Shown: positions 44,229 through 52,911, numbered from the stretch's first letter. The stretch: DNA of 64,000 bases from a bacterium (GCA_004322275.1 SCTA01000007.1:1-64000), one strand, 5' to 3'. Notes: generated by a model from the sequence alone, not told the origin. A program made the numbers and translations.

Positions 44229-44482
44229 TGTCCTGTGCGGCTAGTCACTTCCTATATGGACGTCGCTTCATCTCGGTCCGCTTTGTCGTTCGTCGCCCGA
44301 ATACAGGCCAGGTATTCGGGCTCCTCACTTCGCGCGGTTCCCGGCCAGATAATTTTGCGTCCGGGGGGAGACAAATGGGCGAAAAACTGATTTCACATCC
44401 GATTCAAACGCCCTTCGGGTGGGCCGGATCGAGCGAATCGACGCCCATATTGCCGGAAGCCGCTAACCGCACGGGACACTAG
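44225..44482. mobile_element. 258-bp MITE-like element that supplies both flanking stop codons
   Basis: The ends 44225-44244 and 44463-44482 are inverted repeats matching at 18 of 20 positions, each beginning CTAGTGTCC. Both outermost tetramers are CTAG, which reads TAG on either strand. The plus-strand gene ending at 44228 and the minus-strand gene ending at 44479 both use this TAG as their stop. The interior has no credible gene. A 23-bp relative of the left end lies at 31850-31872. No transposase is present, so it is presumably mobilised in trans. Confidence 0.75.
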
Positions 44483-44838
44483 CCGCGTTTTTTTTCCCAG
44501 GCGAGCTTGTGCCCCGCCTCACGCCAGGCCTTTATCCCGCCCAGAAGAGCTTTTGAGTTTTTGAATCCCAGTTTGATGTTTTTTGCCGCCTGACCGGCGG
44601 AGCTCTCCTCGTGCTCTCAGGCGCAGTAGAAGATGAGTTCCGTGTCCAGGGGCAGGGTGGAGCGTTTCTTGCGGAATTCCTGGATGGATATCGAGCCTTC
44701 CAGCCGCAGGATGGCGCAATCTAATGCGTCCTCGTAAGCGCAGATGAGGAGGGCCTTTTTGGCGTTAACCTTCTCGTAGGCTTCCTTCACGGGAATCCTC
44801 TCGATTTCCTCCGCTTTCGGCATTTCTTTTTTCGCCAT
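44479..44838 (-). CDS. Rhodanese-domain protein, probable selenoprotein (in-frame TGA at the catalytic position)
   Basis: The reading frame starts at ATG 44838 (AAGGAG, 8 nt upstream) and ends with TAG at 44479, with one in-frame TGA at 44617-44619, codon 74. Upstream is a rhodanese fold (LEGSISIQEFRKKRSTLP, then TELIFYCA). Downstream the same frame continues it (EHEESSAGQAAKNIKLGF, then ALLGGIKAWREAGH). Related rhodaneses read YCAC followed by P-H/N-E-x-S-S at this point, so the TGA replaces the active-site cysteine itself. A hairpin with a GGUC apical loop begins 21 nt after the TGA, as in bacterial SECIS elements. The 119-aa product would be a cytosolic sulfur or selenium transferase with Sec74 as nucleophile. 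Pseudogenisation by a nonsense change is the alternative, but the intact frame on both sides argues against it. No sel genes are in the window. Confidence 0.8.
44581..44616 (-). promoter_or_regulatory. Predicted bacterial SECIS element
   Basis: On the minus strand, directly after the TGA, a CCGCC/GGCGG stem (44600-44596 with 44590-44586) closes a GGUCA loop. The E. coli fdhF SECIS also presents GGUC in its apical loop, about 18 nt after UGA; here the distance is 21 nt. The hairpin overlaps coding sequence, as is normal in bacteria. It would recruit SelB with Sec-tRNA. Confidence 0.7.
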
Positions 44839-44917
44839 TCCCGGCACTCCTTTTAAAAAGCAGCGTCAAGGCCCGATGGAAAAAGTTTACTACCGGCGGC
44901 GCCAATCCTCAAACCCG

Positions 44918-45127
44918 TCAGCCAAGCCTGACGAAGAAGGCGACGTAGCCGACGAGAAGGAGAAAAAAGTCGATGACGGCGAGCACCCCCAGAATGAAAA
45001 GCCTCTGGTTTTTGGTGAGCGCAAGTTCCCTGCCGCCAAGCTGGAGCACGGCGATTATCGTGAGAACCAGTCCCGAGACTATCAGAAAAGCCACCACGAA
45101 CTTCATCGTCAGCACAAGCTCGCCCAT
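44918..45127 (-). CDS. Small two-helix membrane protein
   Basis: This 69-aa protein has two membrane helices (about 8-28 and 43-63; FVVAFLIVSGLVLTIIAVLQL and LFILGVLAVIDFFLLLVGYVAFF) joined by a short basic loop. A good ribosome site (GAGGAG, 6 nt upstream) precedes the ATG at 45127. I do not recognise it. It lies between the TSUP transporter and the selenoprotein-type rhodanese on the same strand, 34 bp after the transporter's stop, so the three may be co-transcribed. Confidence 0.65.
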   Translation of the reverse strand: MGELVLTMKFVVAFLIVSGLVLTIIAVLQLGGRELALTKNQRLFILGVLAVIDFFLLLVGYVAFFVRLG

Positions 45128-45161
45128 TAAAAACTCCTCTAAGTTCTGAGCCCCCGGCAGT

Positions 45162-45929
45162 TCATCCTTTTACGAAGAGCCAGGCCGAAGCAACAAGCCC
45201 GAGGGCGGTAATCACCTTGTGAACGGTTGCCTGATTCATCTTTCTTGCGCTCTTCGCCCCTATCCAGCCGCCGGCGAGGGCGCAAAACCCCATTGTCAGC
45301 GCCAGCGGCCAGACGATAATGCCTGCGAGGGCGAAGTAGACGAGCGCTATGCCGTTTAGAAGCGCGGCGAGGGTGGTCTTGAGGGCGTTCATGGCGTGAA
45401 TGTCCCGAAGACCCATGAAGCCGAAGGAAGCCAGCATCAGCATCCCGGCCCCGGCGCCGAAATAGCCGCCGTAGGTGGCGACCGAAAACTGGTAGATAAA
45501 ACCCATAGCCCTGGAGCGCCAGCCCGGATTTTGCCCCGCGCTTTCAAGGCGAAGGAGTCTGGTGAAACGCTCGCGTCCGGCGAAGAGAATGGTAGCGAAG
45601 AGGACGAGGAAGGGGGTAAGTTTCTGGAATATGGCGGGAGGAGTATTGACGAGTATCCCGGCGCCCAGAAGCCCCCCGAGAAGACTCGACAGAATCAGGG
45701 AAAGGACGAGTCCCCGTTCCCTGGGAAAATCCCTGCGGTAAGCGTAGGCGCTCGACATCGTGCCCGGCCAGACTATGGCGGTGTTGGTCGCGTTTGCGAT
45801 GACCGCGGGTTGGCCGAAGGCGATTAGGGCGGGGAAGGAAAGAAGGCTTCCTCCCCCGGCGACCGAGTTGATTATTCCGGCCCCCAGCGCGGCCAAGCCG
45901 AGACCTGCTATCGAGAGTGCGTCGTGCAT
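45162..45929 (-). CDS. TSUP (TauE/SafE) family transporter
   Basis: The 255-aa inner-membrane protein has seven to eight helices and the two TSUP signature regions: GAGIINSVAGGGSLLSFPALIAFG near the N-terminus and GGYFGAGAGMLML in the middle, with GGWIGAKSARKMNQATVHK near the end. TSUP proteins export sulfite, sulfoacetate, thiosulfate or related organosulfur anions, or take up such compounds. Position next to a rhodanese-domain gene on the same strand fits a sulfur-anion role. The ATG at 45929 matches family starts; the upstream open frame to 46061 is unlikely to be coding. Confidence 0.88.
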   Translation of the reverse strand: MHDALSIAGLGLAALGAGIINSVAGGGSLLSFPALIAFGQPAVIANATNTAIVWPGTMSSAYAYRRDFPRERGLVLSLILSSLLGGLLGAGILVNTPPAIFQKLTPFLVLFATILFAGRERFTRLLRLESAGQNPGWRSRAMGFIYQFSVATYGGYFGAGAGMLMLASFGFMGLRDIHAMNALKTTLAALLNGIALVYFALAGIIVWPLALTMGFCALAGGWIGAKSARKMNQATVHKVITALGLVASAWLFVKG

Positions 45930-46174
45930 TTTATTTCTTGCGCCAGCTTGTTTTAAAAATGTTTCGGGAGCTTGGCTAAATACCAGTCCGGGGGCCGGGC
46001 TACAAGACAATAATAACCAAAATCCGCAATTGTTTTTCACTGGGGAATTTGTTTTCGGCAATGAAATTTAAAGGTTATTTCGCTGAAAGTTTGACCGGGC
46101 GGTGCGAATTTGTGTAGAACTACCAATTACGGGATGTTTTTAGTGAATATTTTTTGCGAAGGCCGGAGTTGGCA

Positions 46175-48046
46175 GTGCGTATGTTCTCGCCGTCAGTTTT
46201 AAGGGCAGTAACGGAGCGCCTTTTGAGAAAGAGGTTTGAGGGAACGCGTTGCTGGATTCTCGCGGCGGTTTTCCTCGCTGTTTTTGTTTGTCCCGCTTCG
46301 GCCGCCGTGGCCGATGCCTCTTCCGATGTCGCCGCCATTGCCGGCACCTTTGAACTTTCTATGTGCGCGGACCCGTCCTGCCGGCTTCCCGCAGGCGAAG
46401 ACCTGTCCTGGTCTCGCCTGAACCTCGGCCCGAAGGGGCTTGACGGCCCTGTCGCACACAAGGAGGGAATAGGCTGGGCGATAATTACTTTCAACCTCGA
46501 CGATCCCAACCGTTTTGAACATCCCGCCTTTCTCCTGACTCACCCTGCCGACGCCGAAGAAGTTTACCTGAACGGAGTCCCTGTAGGCGGCGAAGGGGTC
46601 ATCGCGGATGATTACATAACCGTTCCCAGCGGCCCCCGCATGATTCTGGCCCCCGTTTCGGCGTTCAGGAGAGGCGAAAACCAGCTCACCTTCAAGGTTC
46701 TTTTCGCCGGTAAAAACGTCGATGTCTTCGACGGCCCGCTGCTTCTGGGGGAACGCGAGAGCATAAGAGCCGAGTGGGAGAGGCAGTTTCACCCGATAAT
46801 CGCCACCGAAGCCGCTTTTCTTTGCATGTTCTTTTTTCTCATCTGTTTTTACGGATTTTTGATCCTCAAGGGCGTTGTCCGTTCGGACTACGTGCTCTTC
46901 ATAGCCTTTACGGCGGTTTACGCCGCGACCTTTCTTCTGGGGGGAAATCTCCTCTACCTGTCGGGCATGTCGTATGACTGGATGGACGAAGCGAACGAAC
47001 TTTTATCGCACGTAACCATCATTCTGCTGATCTCCCTGATCGTAAGACTCACCACGGACCGCATGGGAGTCCTCGCCTGGATTTTTATCCTGATAGAAGT
47101 AAGTCTGGCTGCCCTGGGGCTTTTCCTTCCGCCCCTGGGCGCGCTCTTTTTGCTTAGCGGGCCCAAGAAAATAATCGTGGTTCTGCGCGGCGCCTATTAC
47201 CTGTTTCTCGTCCTGAGGGCTCTCCTCCGGCGTCAGAACGAAGCCCTGCCCATATTTTACGGAGTCGCGGTATACGTTGTCGGGTCGCGGCTCGATGTTT
47301 TCTGGGGGACAAGCCTGCGGGATTACTCGGTGGGCTTTTTCGCCCTGTGCATGCTTTACGCGCTCACCTCGCGCCACGCCCGCTTGAAAAACAACATGGT
47401 CGAGATTTCTACGAGACTGCTGGACGCCCACGAGGAGGAGAGAAGGAGGGTCGCCCGCGATATCCACGACGGGGTGGGGCAGTCTCTTCTGGGTATGAAA
47501 CTCAGGATGCAGATGTATCTGGCCAAGGCCAGAAAGGGGGAAAAGATCTCTCCCGAAATCATCGATTCGCTCGTTACCGACACCACAGCCGTAATAGAGG
47601 AGGTAAGGCGCGCGGCGATGGACCTTCGTCCCTCGTTTGTGGAATCGATGACCCTTATCGACGCGATGAAATGGCATGCGGAATCGTTCAGCGAGAGGCA
47701 CGGGATAGAGATGCATTTCCATACGGGCTCGGAAGAATTCAAAGACCCCCCCTCGCGCATCAAGGATAACCTCTACCGCATATTTCAGGAGATACTTACG
47801 AATGCCGCAAGGCATTCGGGGGCGACGAGGCTGGACGTGTCGCTTTACCGCTCCGGCGACAGGCTTATTCTTCTGGCGACAGACAACGGGAAGGGTTGTG
47901 AGGGCGACTACGACTGCGGTTCAGGCATGGGGCTTGCGACCATGCGCGAGAGGGCGGAGCTCTTAAAAGGCACATGCTCTCTTGAAAGCGCTCCGGGAAA
48001 AGGCACAACGATAAGGGTAGAGGTGTCAGCCAAATGGCAAGAGTAG
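46175..48046 (+). CDS. NarL-type sensor histidine kinase with 7TMR-DISM-like sensor
   Basis: The product of about 623 aa has a signal or anchor helix (about 27-45), a periplasmic jelly-roll-like domain (about 60-205) as in 7TMR-DISM proteins, and a block of about seven membrane helices (about 208-400). The kinase follows: HisKA_3 with His431 in EERRRVARDIHDGVGQSLLG, then a short HATPase with NLYRIFQEILTNAARHSGA, DNGKGCEGD and SGMGLATMRERAELLKG. Such kinases sense envelope or carbohydrate-like ligands. The start is uncertain: GTG 46175 has GGAG 6 nt upstream, while ATG 46181 is close. It overlaps its cognate response regulator by 13 bp. Confidence 0.88.
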   Translation: MRMFSPSVLRAVTERLLRKRFEGTRCWILAAVFLAVFVCPASAAVADASSDVAAIAGTFELSMCADPSCRLPAGEDLSWSRLNLGPKGLDGPVAHKEGIGWAIITFNLDDPNRFEHPAFLLTHPADAEEVYLNGVPVGGEGVIADDYITVPSGPRMILAPVSAFRRGENQLTFKVLFAGKNVDVFDGPLLLGERESIRAEWERQFHPIIATEAAFLCMFFFLICFYGFLILKGVVRSDYVLFIAFTAVYAATFLLGGNLLYLSGMSYDWMDEANELLSHVTIILLISLIVRLTTDRMGVLAWIFILIEVSLAALGLFLPPLGALFLLSGPKKIIVVLRGAYYLFLVLRALLRRQNEALPIFYGVAVYVVGSRLDVFWGTSLRDYSVGFFALCMLYALTSRHARLKNNMVEISTRLLDAHEEERRRVARDIHDGVGQSLLGMKLRMQMYLAKARKGEKISPEIIDSLVTDTTAVIEEVRRAAMDLRPSFVESMTLIDAMKWHAESFSERHGIEMHFHTGSEEFKDPPSRIKDNLYRIFQEILTNAARHSGATRLDVSLYRSGDRLILLATDNGKGCEGDYDCGSGMGLATMRERAELLKGTCSLESAPGKGTTIRVEVSAKWQE

Positions 48047-48657
48047 TCATAGCGGACGATCATGCGATATTCCGGCAGGGGCTAAAGGAGCTTCTTTCCG
48101 GCGAACCGTCCATAGACGTTCTGGGCACCGCCTCAAACGGAGCGGAAGCCCTTTCCGTAGTCAACACCCTCAAGCCGGATATCCTGATACTCGACATCTC
48201 CATGCCGATTATCGACGGTTACGAGGTGGCGCGACTGATTCGCCAGCAAAACGTCCCCGTGAAGATACTGATGCTCTCGATGCACAAGGAACCCGCCAGC
48301 GTTAAAAAGGCCATGTCGGTGGGGGCGGACGGCTACGTCCTTAAGGAGGACGCCTTCGACGACCTTGTCTCGGCCATTAAGGCCGTGACGTCCGGCAAAA
48401 GGTTTATAAGTTCCTCCGCCGGGAAACTGCTCGACACTCCCGATTCCAATGAATCCGAGGACAGGCTCTCGCCCCGCGAAAAGGAGATCGTCACCCTGAT
48501 AGCCGAGGGCAAGAGCACAAAAGAGATCGCCGCCTCGCTCGGGATAAGCGCAAAAACCGTCGAAACGCACCGGCAGCGGATAATGGAGAAACTCGGTTGC
48601 CATAAGGCCACAGAGATAGTGCTCTATGCCGTCTCGCACGGCATGACAAAAAAATAA
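48034..48657 (+). CDS. NarL/FixJ-family response regulator
   Basis: This 207-aa regulator has an N-terminal receiver (about 1-120) with the acidic pair ADDH and the phospho-acceptor Asp in ILILDISMP (about residue 54), and a conserved Lys in GYVLKEDA. A LuxR-type helix-turn-helix (about 145-205) follows: LSPREKEIVTLIAEGKSTKEIA, then LGISAKTVETHRQRIMEKLG. It overlaps the kinase gene by 13 bp, so the pair is translationally coupled. Targets are unknown; the downstream glycosylation cluster starts 103 bp away and is a candidate. Confidence 0.94.
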   Translation: MARVVIADDHAIFRQGLKELLSGEPSIDVLGTASNGAEALSVVNTLKPDILILDISMPIIDGYEVARLIRQQNVPVKILMLSMHKEPASVKKAMSVGADGYVLKEDAFDDLVSAIKAVTSGKRFISSSAGKLLDTPDSNESEDRLSPREKEIVTLIAEGKSTKEIAASLGISAKTVETHRQRIMEKLGCHKATEIVLYAVSHGMTKK

Positions 48658-48760
48658 CACGGCGTTGAAAGGTCATTCGGGTCTTTTGTAGGTCTTTAAC
48701 CCTACACAATAATGGTTACACCCGATTTTCTCAAAACAGTCCGCATATTATACTTTACCC

Positions 48761-49771
48761 ATGCAATCAGCGATGAAGAGCGACAACTCAAAAACCCTCG
48801 ATTTCGTTCCCGCCAGATCAAAGGCGGTTCACTCCCTTTCAATTGTAATACCCGTATATAACAGCGCGACGATAATCACTACTCTCTCCGAGTCTGTAAT
48901 ATCGTCAAATACCGGTTACCGGCTCCAGCTGGTTCTCGTCAACGACGGGAGCATCGACGGCTCGGACAAGGTTTGCGAGGCGCTGGCGAAAAAATATCCC
49001 GGCGAGGTCACCTTTGTTAACCTCTCCAGGAACGTCGGCGAACACAACGCGGTAATGGCCGGGCTCGCCCACGCCAGAAGCGATTACTGCGTCATCATGG
49101 ACGACGATTTCCAGAATCCTCCCGAAGAAGCTTACAGGCTCGCCGATGCCGCGATCGCCGAGAAACGCGACATAGTCTTTTCCGCCTTCGACAAGAAGCG
49201 CCACCACTGGTTTCGGAACCTGGGCAGCAGCCTGGCCAACTATACCGCCCGGAAGCTGATGAATCTGCCCGAGGGGCTCTACCTCTCCAGTTTCAAGTGC
49301 CTGAGCCGCTTCACGGTGGATTGCGTGCTCTCCTACGGCGGCCCCTTCCCCTACGTTGACGGCCTCGCGCTTAGGGCGACTCGCAACATCGGAGTTCTGT
49401 TCACCGAACACCGGCCTACGGTGAAGAAAAAATCCGGCTACACAGTTGAAAAACTGATGAAGCTCTTTGCGGTGATGACAATCAACTTTTCGGTTGTGCC
49501 CCTTCGCATCGGCAGCATTCTGGGAGTGCTTTTCAGCATTGTAGGTCTCGGGGGCAGCGTTTACGTCATCGCGGAAAAACTGAAAAATCCCGCAATGCCC
49601 GTTGGGTGGCCCTCCCTCATCGTCGCAATCCTGATCCTCTCCGGAGCGCAACTGCTGATACTGGGAGTAATCGGGGAGTACCTCGGGCAGATGTTTCTCA
49701 CCCTTAACGGAACCCCCCAGTACATAGTCCGAAACGTCGTCGAGGAGAAGGCCCCCGGCTGTGGAGACTGA
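48761..49771 (+). CDS. Family-2 glycosyltransferase, polyprenyl-phosphate sugar synthase type
   Basis: The 336-aa protein has a cytosolic GT-A domain (SLSIVIPVYNSATII; LVLVNDGSIDGSD; CVIMDDDFQNPPEEA with the DDD metal motif) and two C-terminal membrane helices (about 243-265 and 283-308). This is the DPM1/ArnC/GtrB layout; these enzymes attach a sugar to undecaprenyl or dolichyl phosphate. The lipid-linked sugar is the donor for GT-C enzymes, one of which is encoded two genes downstream. It overlaps the methyltransferase gene by 11 bp. The ribosome site is poor; a second ATG lies at 48773. Confidence 0.88.
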   Translation: MQSAMKSDNSKTLDFVPARSKAVHSLSIVIPVYNSATIITTLSESVISSNTGYRLQLVLVNDGSIDGSDKVCEALAKKYPGEVTFVNLSRNVGEHNAVMAGLAHARSDYCVIMDDDFQNPPEEAYRLADAAIAEKRDIVFSAFDKKRHHWFRNLGSSLANYTARKLMNLPEGLYLSSFKCLSRFTVDCVLSYGGPFPYVDGLALRATRNIGVLFTEHRPTVKKKSGYTVEKLMKLFAVMTINFSVVPLRIGSILGVLFSIVGLGGSVYVIAEKLKNPAMPVGWPSLIVAILILSGAQLLILGVIGEYLGQMFLTLNGTPQYIVRNVVEEKAPGCGD

Positions 49772-50468
49772 AGAATACCACTCGATGCGTCTTTTTGAGG
49801 ACGATTACTGGTGGTACCGCTCGCTGCGCAGCGTGGTGGCCGAGAACCTTCCGGATGCTAGAAGCGTACTTGACGCGGGTTGCGGCACAGGGGGGATGCT
49901 CAAAGAGATCGCAAACAAAAAGGTTGTGGGAATCGATTCCTCGCCGTATGCGCTCACCCATACCCGTGAGCGCGGCTTTGACCTGGTGGTCCGCGGGAGC
50001 GTCGACGCCCTCCCGTTCGCCTCTGAAAGTTTCGATGCCGTCCTCTGCCTCGACGTTCTCTACCATCGCGGCGTCACCGACGACGGGGCCGCCGTGAAGG
50101 AGTTGGCCAGGGTTCTTCATCCCGGAGGCAAGGTTATCCTCCATGCGCCAGCCTATGGCTGGCTTCACGGCTCTCACGACGAAATGGTGCACGGCGCGCG
50201 AAGATATACGACAAAACGGGTGGGGGAGCTGGTTCGCGGCGCTGGCCTGGAAATATGCAAGCTAAGTTACAGAAACCTGGCCGCCCTGCCCGCGGCCATT
50301 GTCTCGCGGCGATTCCTGCCCGGCAGGAGCGGTTCCGACCTCGCACCGCTCCCGGGCTGGCTGAACAAGGTTCTTTTAGGAATTTCCCTTTTTGAAAACA
50401 GGATACTCAGGACCGTTTCGTTACCGGCGGGTTTGTCTGTCTTTTGCATTGCGAAGAAGCCTCTGTGA
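49761..50468 (+). CDS. Class I SAM-dependent methyltransferase
   Basis: The 235-aa protein starts with GTG inside the glycosyltransferase gene. It carries the class I methyltransferase core: RSVLDAGCGTGGMLKEIA (motif I), VVGIDSSPYALTHTRERG, LPFASESFDAVLCLDVLYH and ELARVLHPGGKVILHAP. The early MRLFEDDYWWYRSLRSVV segment is typical of methyltransferases in glycan clusters. It may methylate the sugar or a lipid-linked glycan. It overlaps the following GT-C gene by 4 bp (GTGA), so the three genes form a tight operon. Confidence 0.88.
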   Translation: METEEYHSMRLFEDDYWWYRSLRSVVAENLPDARSVLDAGCGTGGMLKEIANKKVVGIDSSPYALTHTRERGFDLVVRGSVDALPFASESFDAVLCLDVLYHRGVTDDGAAVKELARVLHPGGKVILHAPAYGWLHGSHDEMVHGARRYTTKRVGELVRGAGLEICKLSYRNLAALPAAIVSRRFLPGRSGSDLAPLPGWLNKVLLGISLFENRILRTVSLPAGLSVFCIAKKPL

Positions 50469-52048
50469 AACTTTTTTTGGGCGTTAAAAAAAGCGAGTGG
50501 TTGATGGTTGCGGCCCTTATGGCTCTGGTCGCAGCCGTTTACGGGATATCTCTCCGGGGCGTTTTCCTCTGGGACGACGTGCTCTTCATCGAGCAAAACG
50601 CCTTTCTTCACGATGTATCCAATATCCCGGAGATATTCGCGTCGGACGACGCCGTAGGCACCGGACTTAGAAACCCCTATTACCGGCCGGTAACCACCGC
50701 GACTTTTTTGATGGATCATCTTTTCTGGGGTAAAAATCCCGCGGGTTACCGGGCGACCAACCTCTTGCTTCACGCGGCTGTCTGCGTCGCGCTTTTCTTC
50801 ACGGCAAAAAGGTTCATGGGGAAATGGGCGGCCTTTTTAGCGGCGGCCATCTTCAGCGTTCACCCCGCGAACTCCGAACCGGTCGCCTACATAAGCGCGC
50901 GGGCGGATCTGATCTGCGGCCTCTTCGTGCTATTGTCCTTCCTCAATTACCTGATATACGAGGAGAAGGAGAGAGGCAGGAATTACGCATATTCGGTCCT
51001 TTTTTTCGCCGTAGCCCTGTTGTCGAAGATAATCGCCCTCGTGGTTCCCGTCGTTCTGGCGTTTTGGCTCTTTGCGAGAGGGAAGCGCGGCAGGATAACA
51101 ACCCACCTCCCTCTTTACGTGGCCATAGCCGCACTGTTCATGATTTTGAGAAGCAGCGTAACGGCTGTGGACACCTTTCACTCACATCCGCTTGTGACTC
51201 GCCTGGCTTCAGCCGGAACCTATCTGGTTTATTACCTGCGTTATTCCCTTCTGCCGTTCGGCCTGAAGGTTTTTTACGAAGAGCCCATCAGGACGACTTT
51301 TGCGGACGCCTTCGTCATCGCTTCATGGGCCGCTCTGTTTCTTATCTGGGCAACGGCTTATCGTCTCGCCAGAAGATTCCCGGAGGGTGTGTTGGGTGTG
51401 GTCTGGTACTTCACGGCTCTTCTGCCGGCCTCGGGCGTCTTCATGATCCTGTTCCCGGCGGTAATGGCGGACAGATACCTGTACATCCCCCTGCTGGGGC
51501 TGTCCCTTACGGCGGGGTGGATGATCGATCGGTTCGCAAGATCCGGCGCGTACCGGAAAAACAGACTGCAATTAAAGGCCTGCGCCGCGATCTGCATCGC
51601 AGCCGCCTCCATCTACACCGTTACCCGCGTAAACGTGTGGGGCAGCAAGCTCTCTTTCTGGGGAAAGGCCGTCAGTGAAGCGCCGAACGTGGTACTGGTT
51701 CTGAACAATTACGGGCTGGCCTTGATTAACGCCAAGCGCTATTTTGAAGCCGACAGCGTTTTCTACCAGCTAAAGGAAATGGGAGACGACGACGCCCACG
51801 TGGACATGAGCCTCGCCCTCTCGGCGATGTACAGGGGCGATCTCGATCTTGCCGAGAGCCACATAACCACCGCGCTTAATAAAAAACCGGGTAACTCCTG
51901 GTATCTTGCGGTAAACGGCAGGATAAGTTTTCTGAAAGGTAACATACCGTTCGCAAAATATCTGACGGAAGCTTCCCTCCGGCTGAATCCTTATGGAACC
52001 GAGGCTCTCGAAACAATGGAGATGATAAATAACTCTCAACCGCGGTAA
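50465..52048 (+). CDS. TMTC-like GT-C glycosyltransferase with TPR tail
   Basis: From the GTG at 50465 the product is about 527 aa. It has a first helix at about 11-30, the acidic luminal motif FLWDDVLFIEQNAFL, then NPYYRPVTTATFLMDHLFW and SVHPANSEPVAYISARADLI, the family counterpart of the motif in the 4866-6668 protein. Some ten helices reach about residue 390, and TPR-like helices follow (about 400-527). It should transfer a sugar from a polyprenyl-phosphate carrier to an extracytoplasmic acceptor. The upstream glycosyltransferase probably makes that donor, and the methyltransferase may modify the product. Confidence 0.82.
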   Translation: MKLFLGVKKSEWLMVAALMALVAAVYGISLRGVFLWDDVLFIEQNAFLHDVSNIPEIFASDDAVGTGLRNPYYRPVTTATFLMDHLFWGKNPAGYRATNLLLHAAVCVALFFTAKRFMGKWAAFLAAAIFSVHPANSEPVAYISARADLICGLFVLLSFLNYLIYEEKERGRNYAYSVLFFAVALLSKIIALVVPVVLAFWLFARGKRGRITTHLPLYVAIAALFMILRSSVTAVDTFHSHPLVTRLASAGTYLVYYLRYSLLPFGLKVFYEEPIRTTFADAFVIASWAALFLIWATAYRLARRFPEGVLGVVWYFTALLPASGVFMILFPAVMADRYLYIPLLGLSLTAGWMIDRFARSGAYRKNRLQLKACAAICIAAASIYTVTRVNVWGSKLSFWGKAVSEAPNVVLVLNNYGLALINAKRYFEADSVFYQLKEMGDDDAHVDMSLALSAMYRGDLDLAESHITTALNKKPGNSWYLAVNGRISFLKGNIPFAKYLTEASLRLNPYGTEALETMEMINNSQPR

Positions 52049-52121
52049 GGAAAAAACACTCCCGGAGATTTAGGGCGGCGCTTTCCACAAGGAGGGTGCC
52101 GTTTTCATTTGGGCGGGATTG

Positions 52122-52751
52122 TCAGGCGGCCTTTTTCTTCCTCGTCTTCGGGCAGACCGCAGTGCAGACGCCGCACTGAAGGCATTCGGTGGAGCAGATA
52201 ATCCCCTCCGAGGGCTTAAGCGCTATCGGACAGGCTTTGTCGCAAAGCTTGCAGGAGGTGCAGCCCTCGGGCACGGGTATCGTATGGGTCGTCTTTTTGA
52301 GGACCGTGGATACCGTGCCGATGGGGCAGATCATGCACCAGGCGCGCTGCCGGTAGAGAACCGCAAGTATAAGCGCCGCGCCGGTGGTCACGAGGCACAT
52401 CATCCAGAAAACACCGCCGAGGTAGGCGAGGTCGGTGGGATTTTTGGCTATGCGCCACACCATGAGCCCCATCAGCCCGGCGGTTACGTACCAGCGCACC
52501 TTGTTGACGGGGGGCAGCTTGAGTTTGAAAGAAGGCAGGTGGCGGAGCCAGGTGTCGAGAAAAGAGCCGCGGGGACAGTAATTCCCGCAGAACCTTCTTC
52601 CGCGGCCCGAAAAAGCCATAGCCATAGCGCCGATCATGGTGAACGGGACGGCGTAACCGAAGTACGGGCTAAAGAAACCGCCTATGATGACCAGCGGCAC
52701 CAGCACACCCAGAGCCAGCCGGTATTTATTTACATTAATTTTTCTGGACAT
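52122..52751 (-). CDS. NapH/NosR-like membrane polyferredoxin
   Basis: From the ATG at 52751 (GAGGT upstream) the 209-aa protein has about four membrane helices and two membrane-proximal Cys motifs, CGNYCPRGSF and CMICPIGT, of the 4Fe-4S-binding NapH/NosR/RdxA group. Two ferredoxin-type clusters follow: CTSCKLCDKACP, and CLQCGVCTAVCP near the C-terminus. Such proteins pass electrons from quinols or ferredoxin across or along the membrane to periplasmic or cytosolic reductases. The partner enzyme is not in the window. A TTG at 52757 is an alternative start. Confidence 0.88.
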   Translation of the reverse strand: MSRKINVNKYRLALGVLVPLVIIGGFFSPYFGYAVPFTMIGAMAMAFSGRGRRFCGNYCPRGSFLDTWLRHLPSFKLKLPPVNKVRWYVTAGLMGLMVWRIAKNPTDLAYLGGVFWMMCLVTTGAALILAVLYRQRAWCMICPIGTVSTVLKKTTHTIPVPEGCTSCKLCDKACPIALKPSEGIICSTECLQCGVCTAVCPKTRKKKAA

Positions 52752-52911
52752 TTTCAAACCTCATCGAATCCGGTATTGACTACAAATTCTTTGATGAGAA
52801 CAGCCAAAAAAAGTTTCAGGCCGGGGGAACTTTAAACGCTGCGAGGGAGGCCGTCTACGGTCAATCGGTGCCCGGGAACAGGTCCGTGCCGACAAATTCT
52901 CCTCCATCTTG

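Noticed and set aside
44617-44838. Reading the rhodanese gene as a plain 73-aa truncated protein or nonsense pseudogene
   Set aside because: The frame continues with clear rhodanese sequence, the TGA sits at the catalytic position, and a GGUC-loop hairpin follows; no other decay is seen.
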